This document shows positions 29,419 to 36,993 of a stretch of 64,000 nt of DNA, one piece after another. How positions within the stretch are numbered: the first letter of the stretch is position 1; each line of letters starts with the position of its first letter. The notes under the pieces are model-generated. The model saw nothing but the letters and a program-made list of their open reading frames with translations, ran no database searches and had not been told where the DNA came from. The translations under genes were made by a program, and so were the position numbers. The DNA comes from Sporosarcina oncorhynchi (GTDB lineage: Bacteria; Bacillota; Bacilli; Bacillales_A; Planococcaceae): contig NZ_CP129118.1 of NCBI RefSeq assembly GCF_033304615.1, forward strand, positions 554,001-618,000, in the 5' to 3' direction.

Positions 29419-29431
29419 AGGAGATTAGAAG

Positions 29432-29917
29432 ATGACTAAAATTGAAATAGAGTTTCCCGATTCTCAGATAGTGATTAGAGCTCAATTGGAAGAAGTCAAA
29501 GCACCAGTAACAACAGAATCCATTAAAAAGATCTTGTCAACAGGTCCAGTTGAAACGGTTGGCAGGCATGCTATGTATACAGGTAAAGAAATTAGTGTTC
29601 AATTCTCTGAAGATCGTTGTAATGGAAGTGGACTAACCGGCGATGTAAAAGAAAATTTGACGTGCTTTCCACAACCAGGTGATTTGCTGTTTACATACAT
29701 GCCAGCGTATGCTTGGGGAGGAGTGCCTTCCCAGATATTCGATATAGGGATTTTTTACGGAAAAGATGCAAGAACATTTTTCCCTATGGGATGGTTGCCT
29801 GGAAATCTATTCGCAACAGTAGTACCTGAAGACCTTGAAAAGCTTGCAGAATTAGGTTCGAAGGTGCACCTGAATGGACAACAACACCTTATCATCAGAG
29901 AAATTCAAAAAAGTTAG
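29432..29917 (+). CDS. DUF3830 family protein
   Basis: 161 aa. ATG at 29432 with AAAGGAG upstream. Small single-domain protein of the DUF3830 type, thought to have a cyclophilin-like beta-barrel; motifs PVETVGRHAMYTGKEI, FPQPGDLLFTYMPAYAWGG and DIGIFYGKDARTFFPMGW are visible. No signal peptide or membrane segment. Function unknown. As the last gene of the operon it may serve the same substrate as the flavoenzyme. A strong terminator follows. Confidence 0.75.
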   Translation: MTKIEIEFPDSQIVIRAQLEEVKAPVTTESIKKILSTGPVETVGRHAMYTGKEISVQFSEDRCNGSGLTGDVKENLTCFPQPGDLLFTYMPAYAWGGVPSQIFDIGIFYGKDARTFFPMGWLPGNLFATVVPEDLEKLAELGSKVHLNGQQHLIIREIQKS

Positions 29918-29933
29918 TAAGGATTTTAAATAG

Positions 29934-29977
29934 TAAAAGCAAGGCTCCATTCATAAACAAATGGAGCCTTGCTTTTT
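29934..29977 (+). terminator. Strong terminator of the peptide operon
   Basis: A 16-bp near-perfect stem (AAAGCAAGGCTCCATT and complement) with T5 on the plus side and A4 on the other; it may act in both directions. The 170 bp beyond it show no gene. Confidence 0.9.
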
Positions 29978-30149
29978 AGTTCAATTAAGATGAACATTAA
30001 TTCATTCTTGCCGCTACTATAGAATGGAATATTAGGTTTCTTCAACACATTAATGTTCTAACTTGAAGAAGTATTTAATATGTCTGCATAATCTGATATA
30101 CTAGTATAAAGGTTACTCGAATTCTAGTAACTTCTAAACAAGTTTAAAA

Positions 30150-31280
30150 TTAAGCCAATGTCTCAGGAAGATGCTTTACGATAGCGTCAAGGGCTTTAAT
30201 AATGTCCCCTTTCGTATTATAAAAATGGGGTGCGAGTCGAATACAATCTTTCCGAGCTGATAAGATCAAGTTTTCATTTCTAAGTAATTGTTCCATCCGA
30301 TTTGCATCTTTGCAATAAATTGCTGTGGCGGATCCTCTATCGCTTGCTGAAGTTGGGCTGTATAATTGCAGATTTCGTTTAATGGCTTCTTGGAATGTGA
30401 ATTCGGATAGCTCAGTTAGATGAGCTTCGATTGCTTCTACACCTACATTGAGAATGTATTCTAGTGCAGCATTGGCAATGTATGCATTTATGACAGGTGG
30501 TGTTCCAGTATTAAACCTTTGTGCACTATCTGCATATTCAAGTAAGTCATAATGAAATCCGAAAATGTCTTTTTGGCCAAACCAACCGATTGTTGAAGGT
30601 TCCAGTGATTCGGCTAAGTCTTTCCGGATGTACATAAACGCAATTCCTGGAACCCCAAGTAAATACTTTTGCATCCCTGCAACAAGTATATCGATGTTAT
30701 CTTTTTTTACGTCAATAGACACAGCCCCCGCGGATTGATAAGCATCTACAAAAAGTAAGGATCCCTTTCTATGAACAATCTCTGAAACAGCTCTTAAGTC
30801 TTGCTTGAACCCATTATAAAATGAAACATGCGGTATGCATGTTAATGCTGTATTATCGGTGACGTATTTTTCATAAGATTCAATAGGGATGATATAGTCC
30901 TGATTAGGGATAAATTTCAGTTCGAAGCTTTTCTTCTTTTGTTGAGCGAGTATAGACTGCCCGATGCAAGGGAAATCCATAGAGGTCGTTACGACTTCTC
31001 TACCAGACAACGGCAAGGCGTTCAGAACAGAGGATATGCAATCAGAAACGGATCCCAAAATAGCGATTTCAGAGGGATCACAATTAATGAGTGTAGCAAA
31101 CTTTTCTTTCGCTAAATTTGTCACACGCATCCATTCATTCCAATCCATTCCTGAAACCAGTAAACTATTCTCATACTCTTTAAACGCATGTAGTACTTGG
31201 GAAGACATGGCACTTTGCGAGCAACTCGATAACATTGTTTTGGTTGTTAAAATCGGAAAATCATTACGGTAATTTTTCAT
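30150..31280 (-). CDS. Class V aminotransferase-fold PLP enzyme
   Basis: 376 aa from ATG 31280, chosen because GAAAGGAAG lies 10 bases upstream; the ATG at 31310 would almost touch the divergent gene. PLP-binding Asp in LLFVDAYQSAGAV and Schiff-base Lys in VAGMQKYLLGVPG are visible, the layout of cysteine-desulfurase / isopenicillin-epimerase-like proteins. It lacks an obvious catalytic Cys loop of true NifS enzymes, so a lyase, epimerase or aminotransferase acting on an amino acid is as likely. Divergent from the Crp-family gene with only 34 bp between, and next to the peptide operon, hinting at amino-acid metabolism. Confidence 0.75.
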   Translation of the reverse strand: MKNYRNDFPILTTKTMLSSCSQSAMSSQVLHAFKEYENSLLVSGMDWNEWMRVTNLAKEKFATLINCDPSEIAILGSVSDCISSVLNALPLSGREVVTTSMDFPCIGQSILAQQKKKSFELKFIPNQDYIIPIESYEKYVTDNTALTCIPHVSFYNGFKQDLRAVSEIVHRKGSLLFVDAYQSAGAVSIDVKKDNIDILVAGMQKYLLGVPGIAFMYIRKDLAESLEPSTIGWFGQKDIFGFHYDLLEYADSAQRFNTGTPPVINAYIANAALEYILNVGVEAIEAHLTELSEFTFQEAIKRNLQLYSPTSASDRGSATAIYCKDANRMEQLLRNENLILSARKDCIRLAPHFYNTKGDIIKALDAIVKHLPETLA

Positions 31281-31314
31281 CACTAAACTTCCTTTCGAAT
31301 GGGGTGTCATTGAT

Positions 31315-32013
31315 ATGGATAGTCATATGAAAGAGCTAGAGTTATTAAATCCTTGGTTTGATAAACTTCCATATCAATGGGAGAATCTAAACGAGTTCGG
31401 GTCTATTATTAAATTCAAGAAAAACGAACCGATATTTCATCAAAATGATTACAGTGAATATATATATCTTGTGAAAAAAGGGCGAGTAAGATTATATCTA
31501 ATAAGTCCTGGTGGAGAAGAAAAAGCATTAGCCATTGTCGGTGAAAATGGAATACTAGGTGAGTGCTCTCTAAGTCAAGATTCAACTTATTCCACAAGTG
31601 CAATATGCGCATCTGACGTCGAATTAAGAAGGATTACGAGACAAGATTTTGTGAAATTTATCGCGCGTGAACCCGATTTCATATTTCAAACACTCGATAT
31701 GATTACAAAAAAATACCGTCTACTAGCTACACAATCACTTCAGCTCAGTTACATGAAATCTTTGCCACGAATTTGTGCATTACTCGTTCAATTATCACAA
31801 AAATATTCAGTAATACTTGATGATAAAAAAATACAGTTAACCATCCAATTCACTCAACAAGAAATGGCAAACTTGCTGGGTACAACGCGTGTAACTGTCG
31901 CCAAAAATATAAAGTGGCTTGAAGATCAGCAATATATTCATAAACAGGGGAAGTTTTATGTGATAAATGACATTCAAGAATTAAATGAATTGGCAAATGA
32001 TCAACTGTATTAA
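31315..32013 (+). CDS. Crp/Fnr-family transcriptional regulator
   Basis: 232 aa. ATG at 31315 with GGGGTG nine bases upstream (ATG 31327 possible). N-terminal cyclic-nucleotide-type beta-barrel (IYLVKKGRVRLYLISPGGEEKAL, GILGECSL) and C-terminal winged helix (FTQQEMANLLGTTRVTVAKNIKWL). No Cys cluster of Fnr type is seen, so it is not an obvious oxygen sensor. Two TGTAAA-N4-TTTACA palindromes, one at the peptide-operon promoter and one 31 bp downstream of this gene, are likely binding sites (inference). Confidence 0.85.
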   Translation: MDSHMKELELLNPWFDKLPYQWENLNEFGSIIKFKKNEPIFHQNDYSEYIYLVKKGRVRLYLISPGGEEKALAIVGENGILGECSLSQDSTYSTSAICASDVELRRITRQDFVKFIAREPDFIFQTLDMITKKYRLLATQSLQLSYMKSLPRICALLVQLSQKYSVILDDKKIQLTIQFTQQEMANLLGTTRVTVAKNIKWLEDQQYIHKQGKFYVINDIQELNELANDQLY

Positions 32014-32044
32014 ACTCATTGTATAAAAATATTTAGAAAAGTTA

Positions 32045-32060
32045 TGTAAATTAGTTTACA
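32045..32060. promoter_or_regulatory. Crp-like palindrome TGTAAATTAGTTTACA
   Basis: Perfect 6-base arms, the same as at 16404-16419. It stands between the Crp-family gene and the promoter of the riboswitch-controlled regulator. The next 270 bp hold no convincing gene; a 45-codon frame at 32107-32244 lacks a good ribosome binding site. Confidence 0.5.
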
Positions 32061-32333
32061 CTATTGATTTTAAGGTTGCATTTATTTAGGGAACGTGACC
32101 AATTGGATGATAACGACGCCTTTTGTGCATTCGTGCGCAGGAGGTGTTGTTTTTTATTTGGAATTCCAAATCTATACTTCTGCCAAAGACGATATTCTCA
32201 TCTACCTTGAAAGTAATTCTGTAAAGGGAGAGAATCGAAATTAAAAATACGTTATGAAAGGAGTGTGATTTGGTAATCAACCGACAAACTTCCCCCTTAA
32301 AATACAAAAATAGAACCAAAATCCTCCGAATAA

Positions 32334-32366
32334 TCGACAATGTATTCTGATTAATTTGGTTATACT
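32334..32366 (+). promoter_or_regulatory. Promoter region with conserved upstream box
   Basis: TATACT at 32361-32366 is preceded by ATCGACAATGTATTCTGA, matching the box at 10087-10104 in 16 of 18 positions at the same distance from the -10. It drives the leader with riboswitch copy B. Confidence 0.5.
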
Positions 32367-32387
32367 AGTTCTAACAGTAGCATATAT

Positions 32388-32454
32388 GGAAACGTTGAAG
32401 TGCAATCCCCTATTTGGGCACCTGGGACGCATGGAGTGAGTGGTGCAACCGGCC
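32388..32454 (+). promoter_or_regulatory. Cyclic-di-GMP-II riboswitch (copy B)
   Basis: GGAAACGTTGAAG, then TTTGGGCACCTGG and AGTGAGTGGTGCAACCGGCC, the ordered blocks of the c-di-GMP-II aptamer; GGGCACC pairs with GGTGC. Downstream are competing stems (AATCTG at 32471-32476 with CAGATT at 32509-32514; CTGTTT with AAACAG) around a T6 run at 32490-32495, which may form the expression platform for transcriptional control of the regulator at 32551. Confidence 0.85.
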
Positions 32455-32550
32455 TTTTTACACTCGGAGAAATCTGGGCGAGATTGGGCTTTTTTCTGTT
32501 TGGGGAAACAGATTCCAATCGACCAATAGAGAAGAGGGGGCGAACAGGAG

Positions 32551-33192
32551 ATGAGAGTAGGAATCGTAATGAGTCATCCTTTAATGAGTAAAGGTTTAGC
32601 GGCCGTTTTAAGCCAACAAGAAAATATAGAAATTGTTGGAGAAGCGGAGCATCTTGAAGAGGCGCTTTCGAATTTAGTGGTAACAGAGCCTGATGTGGTG
32701 ATCATCGATAGTCAGTTAGGATTGAGGTCTTGTTTCGATAGTATAGAAGAAGCCAAATTCAAAGGACTCAACTGTAAATTTATCGTACTATCTTCTACAA
32801 CAACGATCGCGGACTTTGAACGTGCAAAAGCACTCGGTGTGGCAGGCTATATGTCTAAACGCATTTTGCCCGAAGAAATAGTACATGCGTTGGCGATGAT
32901 TCAGAAAGGGCGAACCTACTATGACACAACTCTATTAGAAGAAATGATGACGCCAAAGCTTCACTACGCTAGACCGAATACGGTTGAATCATTGACACCT
33001 AAGGAGACAGAAGTGCTGATGGAACTGGGAAAAGGACTTTCCAATCGTGAAATCGCCAAAACCCTATTTATTACCGAATATACCGTCAAAAAACACGTCA
33101 GTCAGGTGTTAGGGAAACTGACTCTGACCGATCGAACACAAGCAGCTCTCTATGCCAATGCAGCAGGATTGGTGAAGTATGTTGTGAATTAA
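32551..33192 (+). CDS. NarL/LuxR-family response regulator with pseudo-receiver
   Basis: 213 aa. ATG at 32551, with AGAGGGGG and CAGGAG upstream. Receiver domain with the phospho-acceptor Asp (PDVVIIDSQLG) and conserved Lys (GYMSKRILPEE). Both Mg-binding acids at the start are lost (GIVMSHPLMSKG instead of a DDH motif), so phosphorylation is doubtful. C-terminal LuxR HTH (LTPKETEVLMELGKGLSNREIA) intact. Orphan: no kinase nearby. Paralogue of the regulator at 15395; both follow c-di-GMP-II aptamers. Its position directly upstream of the TasA/SipW/sortase cluster makes that cluster the prime candidate target (inference). Confidence 0.85.
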   Translation: MRVGIVMSHPLMSKGLAAVLSQQENIEIVGEAEHLEEALSNLVVTEPDVVIIDSQLGLRSCFDSIEEAKFKGLNCKFIVLSSTTTIADFERAKALGVAGYMSKRILPEEIVHALAMIQKGRTYYDTTLLEEMMTPKLHYARPNTVESLTPKETEVLMELGKGLSNREIAKTLFITEYTVKKHVSQVLGKLTLTDRTQAALYANAAGLVKYVVN

Positions 33193-33231
33193 AGAGAATA
33201 GAATTCGTATTAATAAAAATGAACTATCAAC

Positions 33232-33268
33232 ACTCTCTTACTAGCTAAAATGTAGGAGAGTTTTTTTA
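33232..33268 (+). terminator. Terminator of the response regulator
   Basis: ACTCTCTTAC / GTAGGAGAGT pair with one G-U, followed by T7. Confidence 0.85.
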
Positions 33269-33743
33269 TGGACAGAACCCATCCACATATAGACTGACAT
33301 TCGCTAGATAATCAAAAGTATACCAAGGAAGTACACGAAAGTAGTAACATATGTTGAAAAAAGACTATCCCTTTGAGGGAAGTTGAAATCCTGTAGGCTG
33401 TCTATACTAAGGATAGTTCCAACTTCATAGTCGAAAGAGAACAAGAAAGAGGAGGAGATGCATGGGATAGAGAGATACGTATATATTGAAGTTATTATTT
33501 GTGGGGAAAAAATGCATGCTGCTTCTTTTCTGGATGCTATCAGATAGGAAGTAAGATATGTTAACGCAATTGAGTACAGTACTCCTCTGAGTATATACGA
33601 ATTGTTGAACTTCTAATTGACAAAATGTTTATAGCGCTCGGCTATGAGAAGGTACGAGGAATCAGATACGATCTATCGGCATTATAATCTTAACGAGTGC
33701 AAAACGCACTACAAAAAACTACAACTAAATGGAGGAAATAAAA
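33269..33743 (+). promoter_or_regulatory. Long leader of the TasA-like gene
   Basis: About 475 bp without a gene. A structured element at 33378-33427 (GGAAGTTG-AATCC ... GGAT-CCAACTTC) forms a two-part stem. A TTGACA at 33617-33622 is present but no good -10 stands at 17 bp. No c-di-GMP-II aptamer is visible here. Long leaders are usual for highly expressed matrix genes. Confidence 0.4.
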
Positions 33744-34340
33744 ATGACTTTAAAAAAGAAACTAGCAATGGGCGTAGCAACTGGAGCATTAGCATTAAGC
33801 ATGATCGGTGGAGGAACGTATGCTTATTTCAATGATGTTGAAACAAGCACAAATCAATTTGCTGCAGGTACATTGGATCTAACACTAAATCCTGAGACGA
33901 TTATCAATGTCGACAATATCAAACCAGGCGACTGGATGAACCGTACTTTCAAATTGGAAAACACGGGTAGCCTTGATATTTCCAAGATCTTCTTGACTAC
34001 TTCTTATACGGAGTCGGTTGCAGGTTTTGGAGAACACATTGTAGTAGACTTCCTGAAGAATGAAGATAAAGGCAGTATTGCTGGACCTAGCAACGTGATT
34101 GTATCTAAGACGTTAGCAGAATTGGCGAGCATGACACCAGATGCTGTTAAAAACCTATCACCTACATTCTTCGGCTGGCAAGGTGGAGAAGCTAGTGGTA
34201 TTAAAGCGGGTACCAAAGATAATATGTATGTGAAGTTCAGATTCAATGAAAACAATCTAGATCAAAACGCTTACCAAGGCGCATCTTTAGAACTTAAATG
34301 GATGTTCGATGCACAGCAAACAGCTGGTCAATCTAGATAA
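33744..34340 (+). CDS. TasA/camelysin (CalY)-family matrix fibre protein
   Basis: 198 aa from ATG 33744, preceded by GGAGG; the in-frame ATG at 33729 overlaps that site. Signal peptide of the SipW type (ALALSMIGGGTYAYFND), then the TasA fold start ETSTNQFAAGTLDLTLNP and the family block NIKPGDWMNRTFKLENTGSLD. TasA and CalY form extracellular fibres of the biofilm matrix in Bacillus. The SipW-like peptidase encoded three genes downstream is the likely processing enzyme. Separated from the next gene by a hairpin lacking a T-run, which should leave this gene the most abundant product of the cluster. Confidence 0.9.
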   Translation: MTLKKKLAMGVATGALALSMIGGGTYAYFNDVETSTNQFAAGTLDLTLNPETIINVDNIKPGDWMNRTFKLENTGSLDISKIFLTTSYTESVAGFGEHIVVDFLKNEDKGSIAGPSNVIVSKTLAELASMTPDAVKNLSPTFFGWQGGEASGIKAGTKDNMYVKFRFNENNLDQNAYQGASLELKWMFDAQQTAGQSR

Positions 34341-34355
34341 TAATCACTGATACAC

Positions 34356-34379
34356 GGGGAGGAGAGCCTTTCTCCTCCC
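34356..34379 (+). terminator. Attenuator hairpin after the TasA-like gene
   Basis: GGGAGGAGA and TCTCCTCCC pair perfectly around a 5-base loop, followed by CATTCTATTT rather than a pure T-run. Partial read-through into the TapA-like/SipW genes is expected. Confidence 0.65.
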
Positions 34380-34506
34380 TCATTCTATTTCATAAAACCA
34401 CAAGTACTCCACCTAATATATATTTCTCAACATACAAGCCGATGTTGTATTTTGAGGAATGTATGTAAGGAAAGATAAATTATCAAAATAGAAAGGTGGA
34501 ATCACA

Positions 34507-35646
34507 TTGAAAAGCGCGCGTAGACGAAGATACAAAAAGAACAATCGTACTTTTATATTCAGCTTGAAAATAGCGCTCATATTATATTTGGTGATTTTTG
34601 GAACGAATTATATATCGAGTGGGACTTCAGCCTATTTCATTAACCAAACGGAAACATCCCAGTCAATTACAGCCGGTTTTTGGGAAGTACCAAAAGTCAT
34701 TGTAGATGAATGTGGTGAAGTTATAGGAATTACCAATGTAGTAAGTGAGTTTGCTCCTAGTGATAACAACGTACTTTCTGTCGATGGTACAGGAGAAAAT
34801 CAAACTACAAACGTAGAAAACAACGACGAACAAGAACTATCTGACAATAACCCGAAGGAAGACGCGATATCGGGAAATGAAACCGAAGTTAATAATACTA
34901 CAGAAAATCCTGAAGATATTCAGGTGCCAAGTGTAGAAAATGACGTGAATCCTCAACAGATTGTAGATAAACCGATTGAAGTAATTGAGAGTGATGCATC
35001 GTCAAATAACGACAGTAATGTTGACAGCGATCCGACAGTCATAACTCCTGATGAAGCTATTGAAGAAGACACACCGCCGACAGAAGAAGAGGAAATCGAC
35101 CAGCCAGAGTCGCAAAATACACCTGAGGATGAAAGTGAAAGTGGTGTAGAAACAAGTGGTGATAATGAAATTGACTGTGGTGACAAAAAAGATGAAAAAG
35201 AGGATACAGAGTTAACCGACACAGACTGTAAAGACGAAGAGGAATCAGTTTCTAATGAGGAGAGCATAGCTGGTTGTGAAAGTGTAACTGATGAAACTGA
35301 TGAAGAAGAGAAAGTCGAGGAAGACAAAGAGACACCTGAAAAAGATAGTGAAGATGAACCGGAATTAGAAAATGGAAAGAATGAAGATAGTAAAACACCA
35401 CCAGATGCTAACAAAGAAAGTGACGAGCTGGGCCCTAACGATTTGATCGAGAAACAACCAATCGAAGAAGATACATCTGACAAGGAACCAAAGCCAACTG
35501 TAGATGAATCTTTAGAAAGTGAATTGGATAAAAATCAAGAAAACACACCAATAATTGAACAAAAAAACAACGCGGAGAGTGATACAAATGACAGAGAGAA
35601 AGAGGAAACCATCGACAACGAAAAAGATGGTGAAGTGGGTAAATAA
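34507..35646 (+). CDS. TapA-like matrix assembly protein with long acidic tail
   Basis: 379 aa. TTG start at 34507 with GAAAGGTGGA upstream. Arg/Lys-rich N-terminus, one membrane-spanning signal (IFSLKIALILYLVIFGT), then TSAYFINQTETSQSITAGFW, the SipW-type cleavage and TasA/TapA-like start. The remaining about 300 residues are low complexity, dominated by Asp, Glu, Asn, Ser and Thr, with four scattered Cys. B. subtilis TapA has a similar signal followed by an acidic, Lys-containing C-terminus and helps nucleate TasA fibres. The tail here is much longer and more acidic, so it could also bind calcium or cationic surfaces. The last 59 bp overlap sipW. Confidence 0.7.
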   Translation: MKSARRRRYKKNNRTFIFSLKIALILYLVIFGTNYISSGTSAYFINQTETSQSITAGFWEVPKVIVDECGEVIGITNVVSEFAPSDNNVLSVDGTGENQTTNVENNDEQELSDNNPKEDAISGNETEVNNTTENPEDIQVPSVENDVNPQQIVDKPIEVIESDASSNNDSNVDSDPTVITPDEAIEEDTPPTEEEEIDQPESQNTPEDESESGVETSGDNEIDCGDKKDEKEDTELTDTDCKDEEESVSNEESIAGCESVTDETDEEEKVEEDKETPEKDSEDEPELENGKNEDSKTPPDANKESDELGPNDLIEKQPIEEDTSDKEPKPTVDESLESELDKNQENTPIIEQKNNAESDTNDREKEETIDNEKDGEVGK

Positions 35647-36202
35647 CCTTGTTACTGGCATCCTAATGGTGTTGTTGATTGGGGTAGCTTCTCTAGTCGT
35701 CATTACAAAAGCTTCAGGCGGGGAACCACAGTTTTTTGGCTACCAATTAAAAACAGTGCTTTCAGGTTCCATGGAGCCAGGAATCCAAACAGGCTCAATC
35801 ATTGCAGTGAAGTTGGCTGAAGATAAGGCTGGTTATGTAGAAGGTGACGTCATCACATTCATGGAAGAAGATATGTTGATCACACATCGGATTACAGAAG
35901 TCTTTAACAGTGGAGATTCAATCCTTTACCGTACAAAGGGTGATAACAATAATGCAGCTGATATGAATCCCGTTCTTTCTGACAATGTGGTAGCCAGCTA
36001 CAATGGTTTTACATTGCCCTATGTAGGTTACTTCATTAATTTCTCACAATCAAAGAATGGTGCGCTGTTACTGTTAATTCCTGGATTCTTATTGCTTATT
36101 TATTCTGGAATCACAATTTGGAAAGTCCTTGCTCAAATCGAATTGCCTCAAAAGAAACAAGCAGAAGTAGTTGGGGAAGATGGCGGAAAAAGTTCTACTT
36201 GA
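35588..36202 (+). CDS. sipW: SipW-type (ER-like) signal peptidase I
   Basis: 204 aa from ATG 35588, preceded by GCGGAGAG; the frame extends to 35555 but without a site. Transmembrane segment near residues 20-40, catalytic Ser61 in VLSGSMEPG, His100 in LITHRITEV taking the place of the usual Lys, and TKGDNNNAAD downstream. This Ser-His type is the archaeal/ER class to which SipW belongs. A second C-terminal membrane segment (about 165-190). In Bacillus, SipW processes TasA and TapA; here both neighbours carry the matching AYF signal. Start inside the TapA-like gene implies coupled translation. Confidence 0.92.
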   Translation: MTERKRKPSTTKKMVKWVNNLVTGILMVLLIGVASLVVITKASGGEPQFFGYQLKTVLSGSMEPGIQTGSIIAVKLAEDKAGYVEGDVITFMEEDMLITHRITEVFNSGDSILYRTKGDNNNAADMNPVLSDNVVASYNGFTLPYVGYFINFSQSKNGALLLLIPGFLLLIYSGITIWKVLAQIELPQKKQAEVVGEDGGKSST

Positions 36203-36234
36203 CTCTCTGTCTGAAAAAAGAAGGAGGCATTAAA

Positions 36235-36894
36235 ATGAAAAAACTGTTGCACCCTTTTCTGTTGCTGCTACTAATTAGTGGAATGAGTTTCTTTCATTCA
36301 ACAAGTGCATTGGCAGAAGGAGAAACTGATACCGAAAAACAGGACGTGGAAATCACTCTTTCTCCTACAGGCACCTTGTTTGATATAAACAATATGAAGC
36401 CAGGAGACTGGGCGCCAAGGACGATTACCATCAGCAATTCAGGGATGAAAGACTTTAATTATCTAATGGAATTGCAGAACAATGGAGATCAGAAGCTATT
36501 CAATGAACTGCTGCTAGAAATACAAGCCGCTGATCAGAAGTTATATGATGGCAAACTTGCTGCATTCACTGCTATGGCTACAAGAAAGCTAGTAAGTGGT
36601 GGTGAAGAAAGTCTAAACATCACAATCCGCTTCCCCGAGCATCTCGGCAATGACTTTCAAGGGGTCCAGTCTGCATTCACTTTCACCTTTACGGCAGAAG
36701 GAAAAGATAAAGCTACTGTGTCAGCTTCGACAAATGGAATGATTGACAGTGGCAATGTTAAATCATCAGGGTTCACCCTGCCAGCCACTGCGACTAACAT
36801 CTTTAATATACTATTATTCGGTTCAATTTTAATGATAGTTGGACTCAGTCTAATGACCATCAGACATTTCAAAAGAGTGAAAGCCGTCCAATAA
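36235..36894 (+). CDS. TasA-like protein with LPATA sorting signal
   Basis: 219 aa from ATG 36235 with AAGGAGG. Classical signal peptide (cut near SALAEG). The N-terminal half contains a TasA-type block (LFDINNMKPGDWAPRTITISNSG) close to NIKPGDWMNRTFKLENTG of the matrix protein at 33744. The C-terminus has LPATA at about 182-186, a hydrophobic segment, and a basic tail (RHFKRVK), the arrangement of a sortase substrate. A class D sortase is encoded next, and B. anthracis SrtC of that class cuts LPNTA. The protein is thus a good candidate for a wall-linked base or tip of TasA-type fibres (inference). Confidence 0.8.
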   Translation: MKKLLHPFLLLLLISGMSFFHSTSALAEGETDTEKQDVEITLSPTGTLFDINNMKPGDWAPRTITISNSGMKDFNYLMELQNNGDQKLFNELLLEIQAADQKLYDGKLAAFTAMATRKLVSGGEESLNITIRFPEHLGNDFQGVQSAFTFTFTAEGKDKATVSASTNGMIDSGNVKSSGFTLPATATNIFNILLFGSILMIVGLSLMTIRHFKRVKAVQ

Positions 36895-36907
36895 AAAACG
36901 TATAGCT

Positions 36908-36948
36908 AGCTGCTAGTGCATAGTAATTCATGCATCGGCAGCTTTTTT
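36908..36948 (+). terminator. Terminator after the anchored TasA-like gene
   Basis: AGCTGC-TAG-TGCAT and ATGCA-TCG-GCAGCT form an interrupted stem followed by T6. Confidence 0.8.
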
Positions 36949-36993
36949 ATTTAAGGCTATCACACAAATTGAATGAGGAGGCAAGGAACATTG

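Noticed and set aside
32107-32244. 45-codon plus-strand frame between the Crp-family gene and riboswitch B
   Set aside because: No ribosome binding site, no recognised family, and it lies in a promoter region.
32388-32454. Reading the leader as a cyclic-di-GMP-I (GEMM) riboswitch
   Set aside because: GGGACGCA resembles a GEMM block, but the rest does not fit, whereas GGGCAC and AGTGAGTGGTGCAACCGGCC fit the class II aptamer in all three copies.
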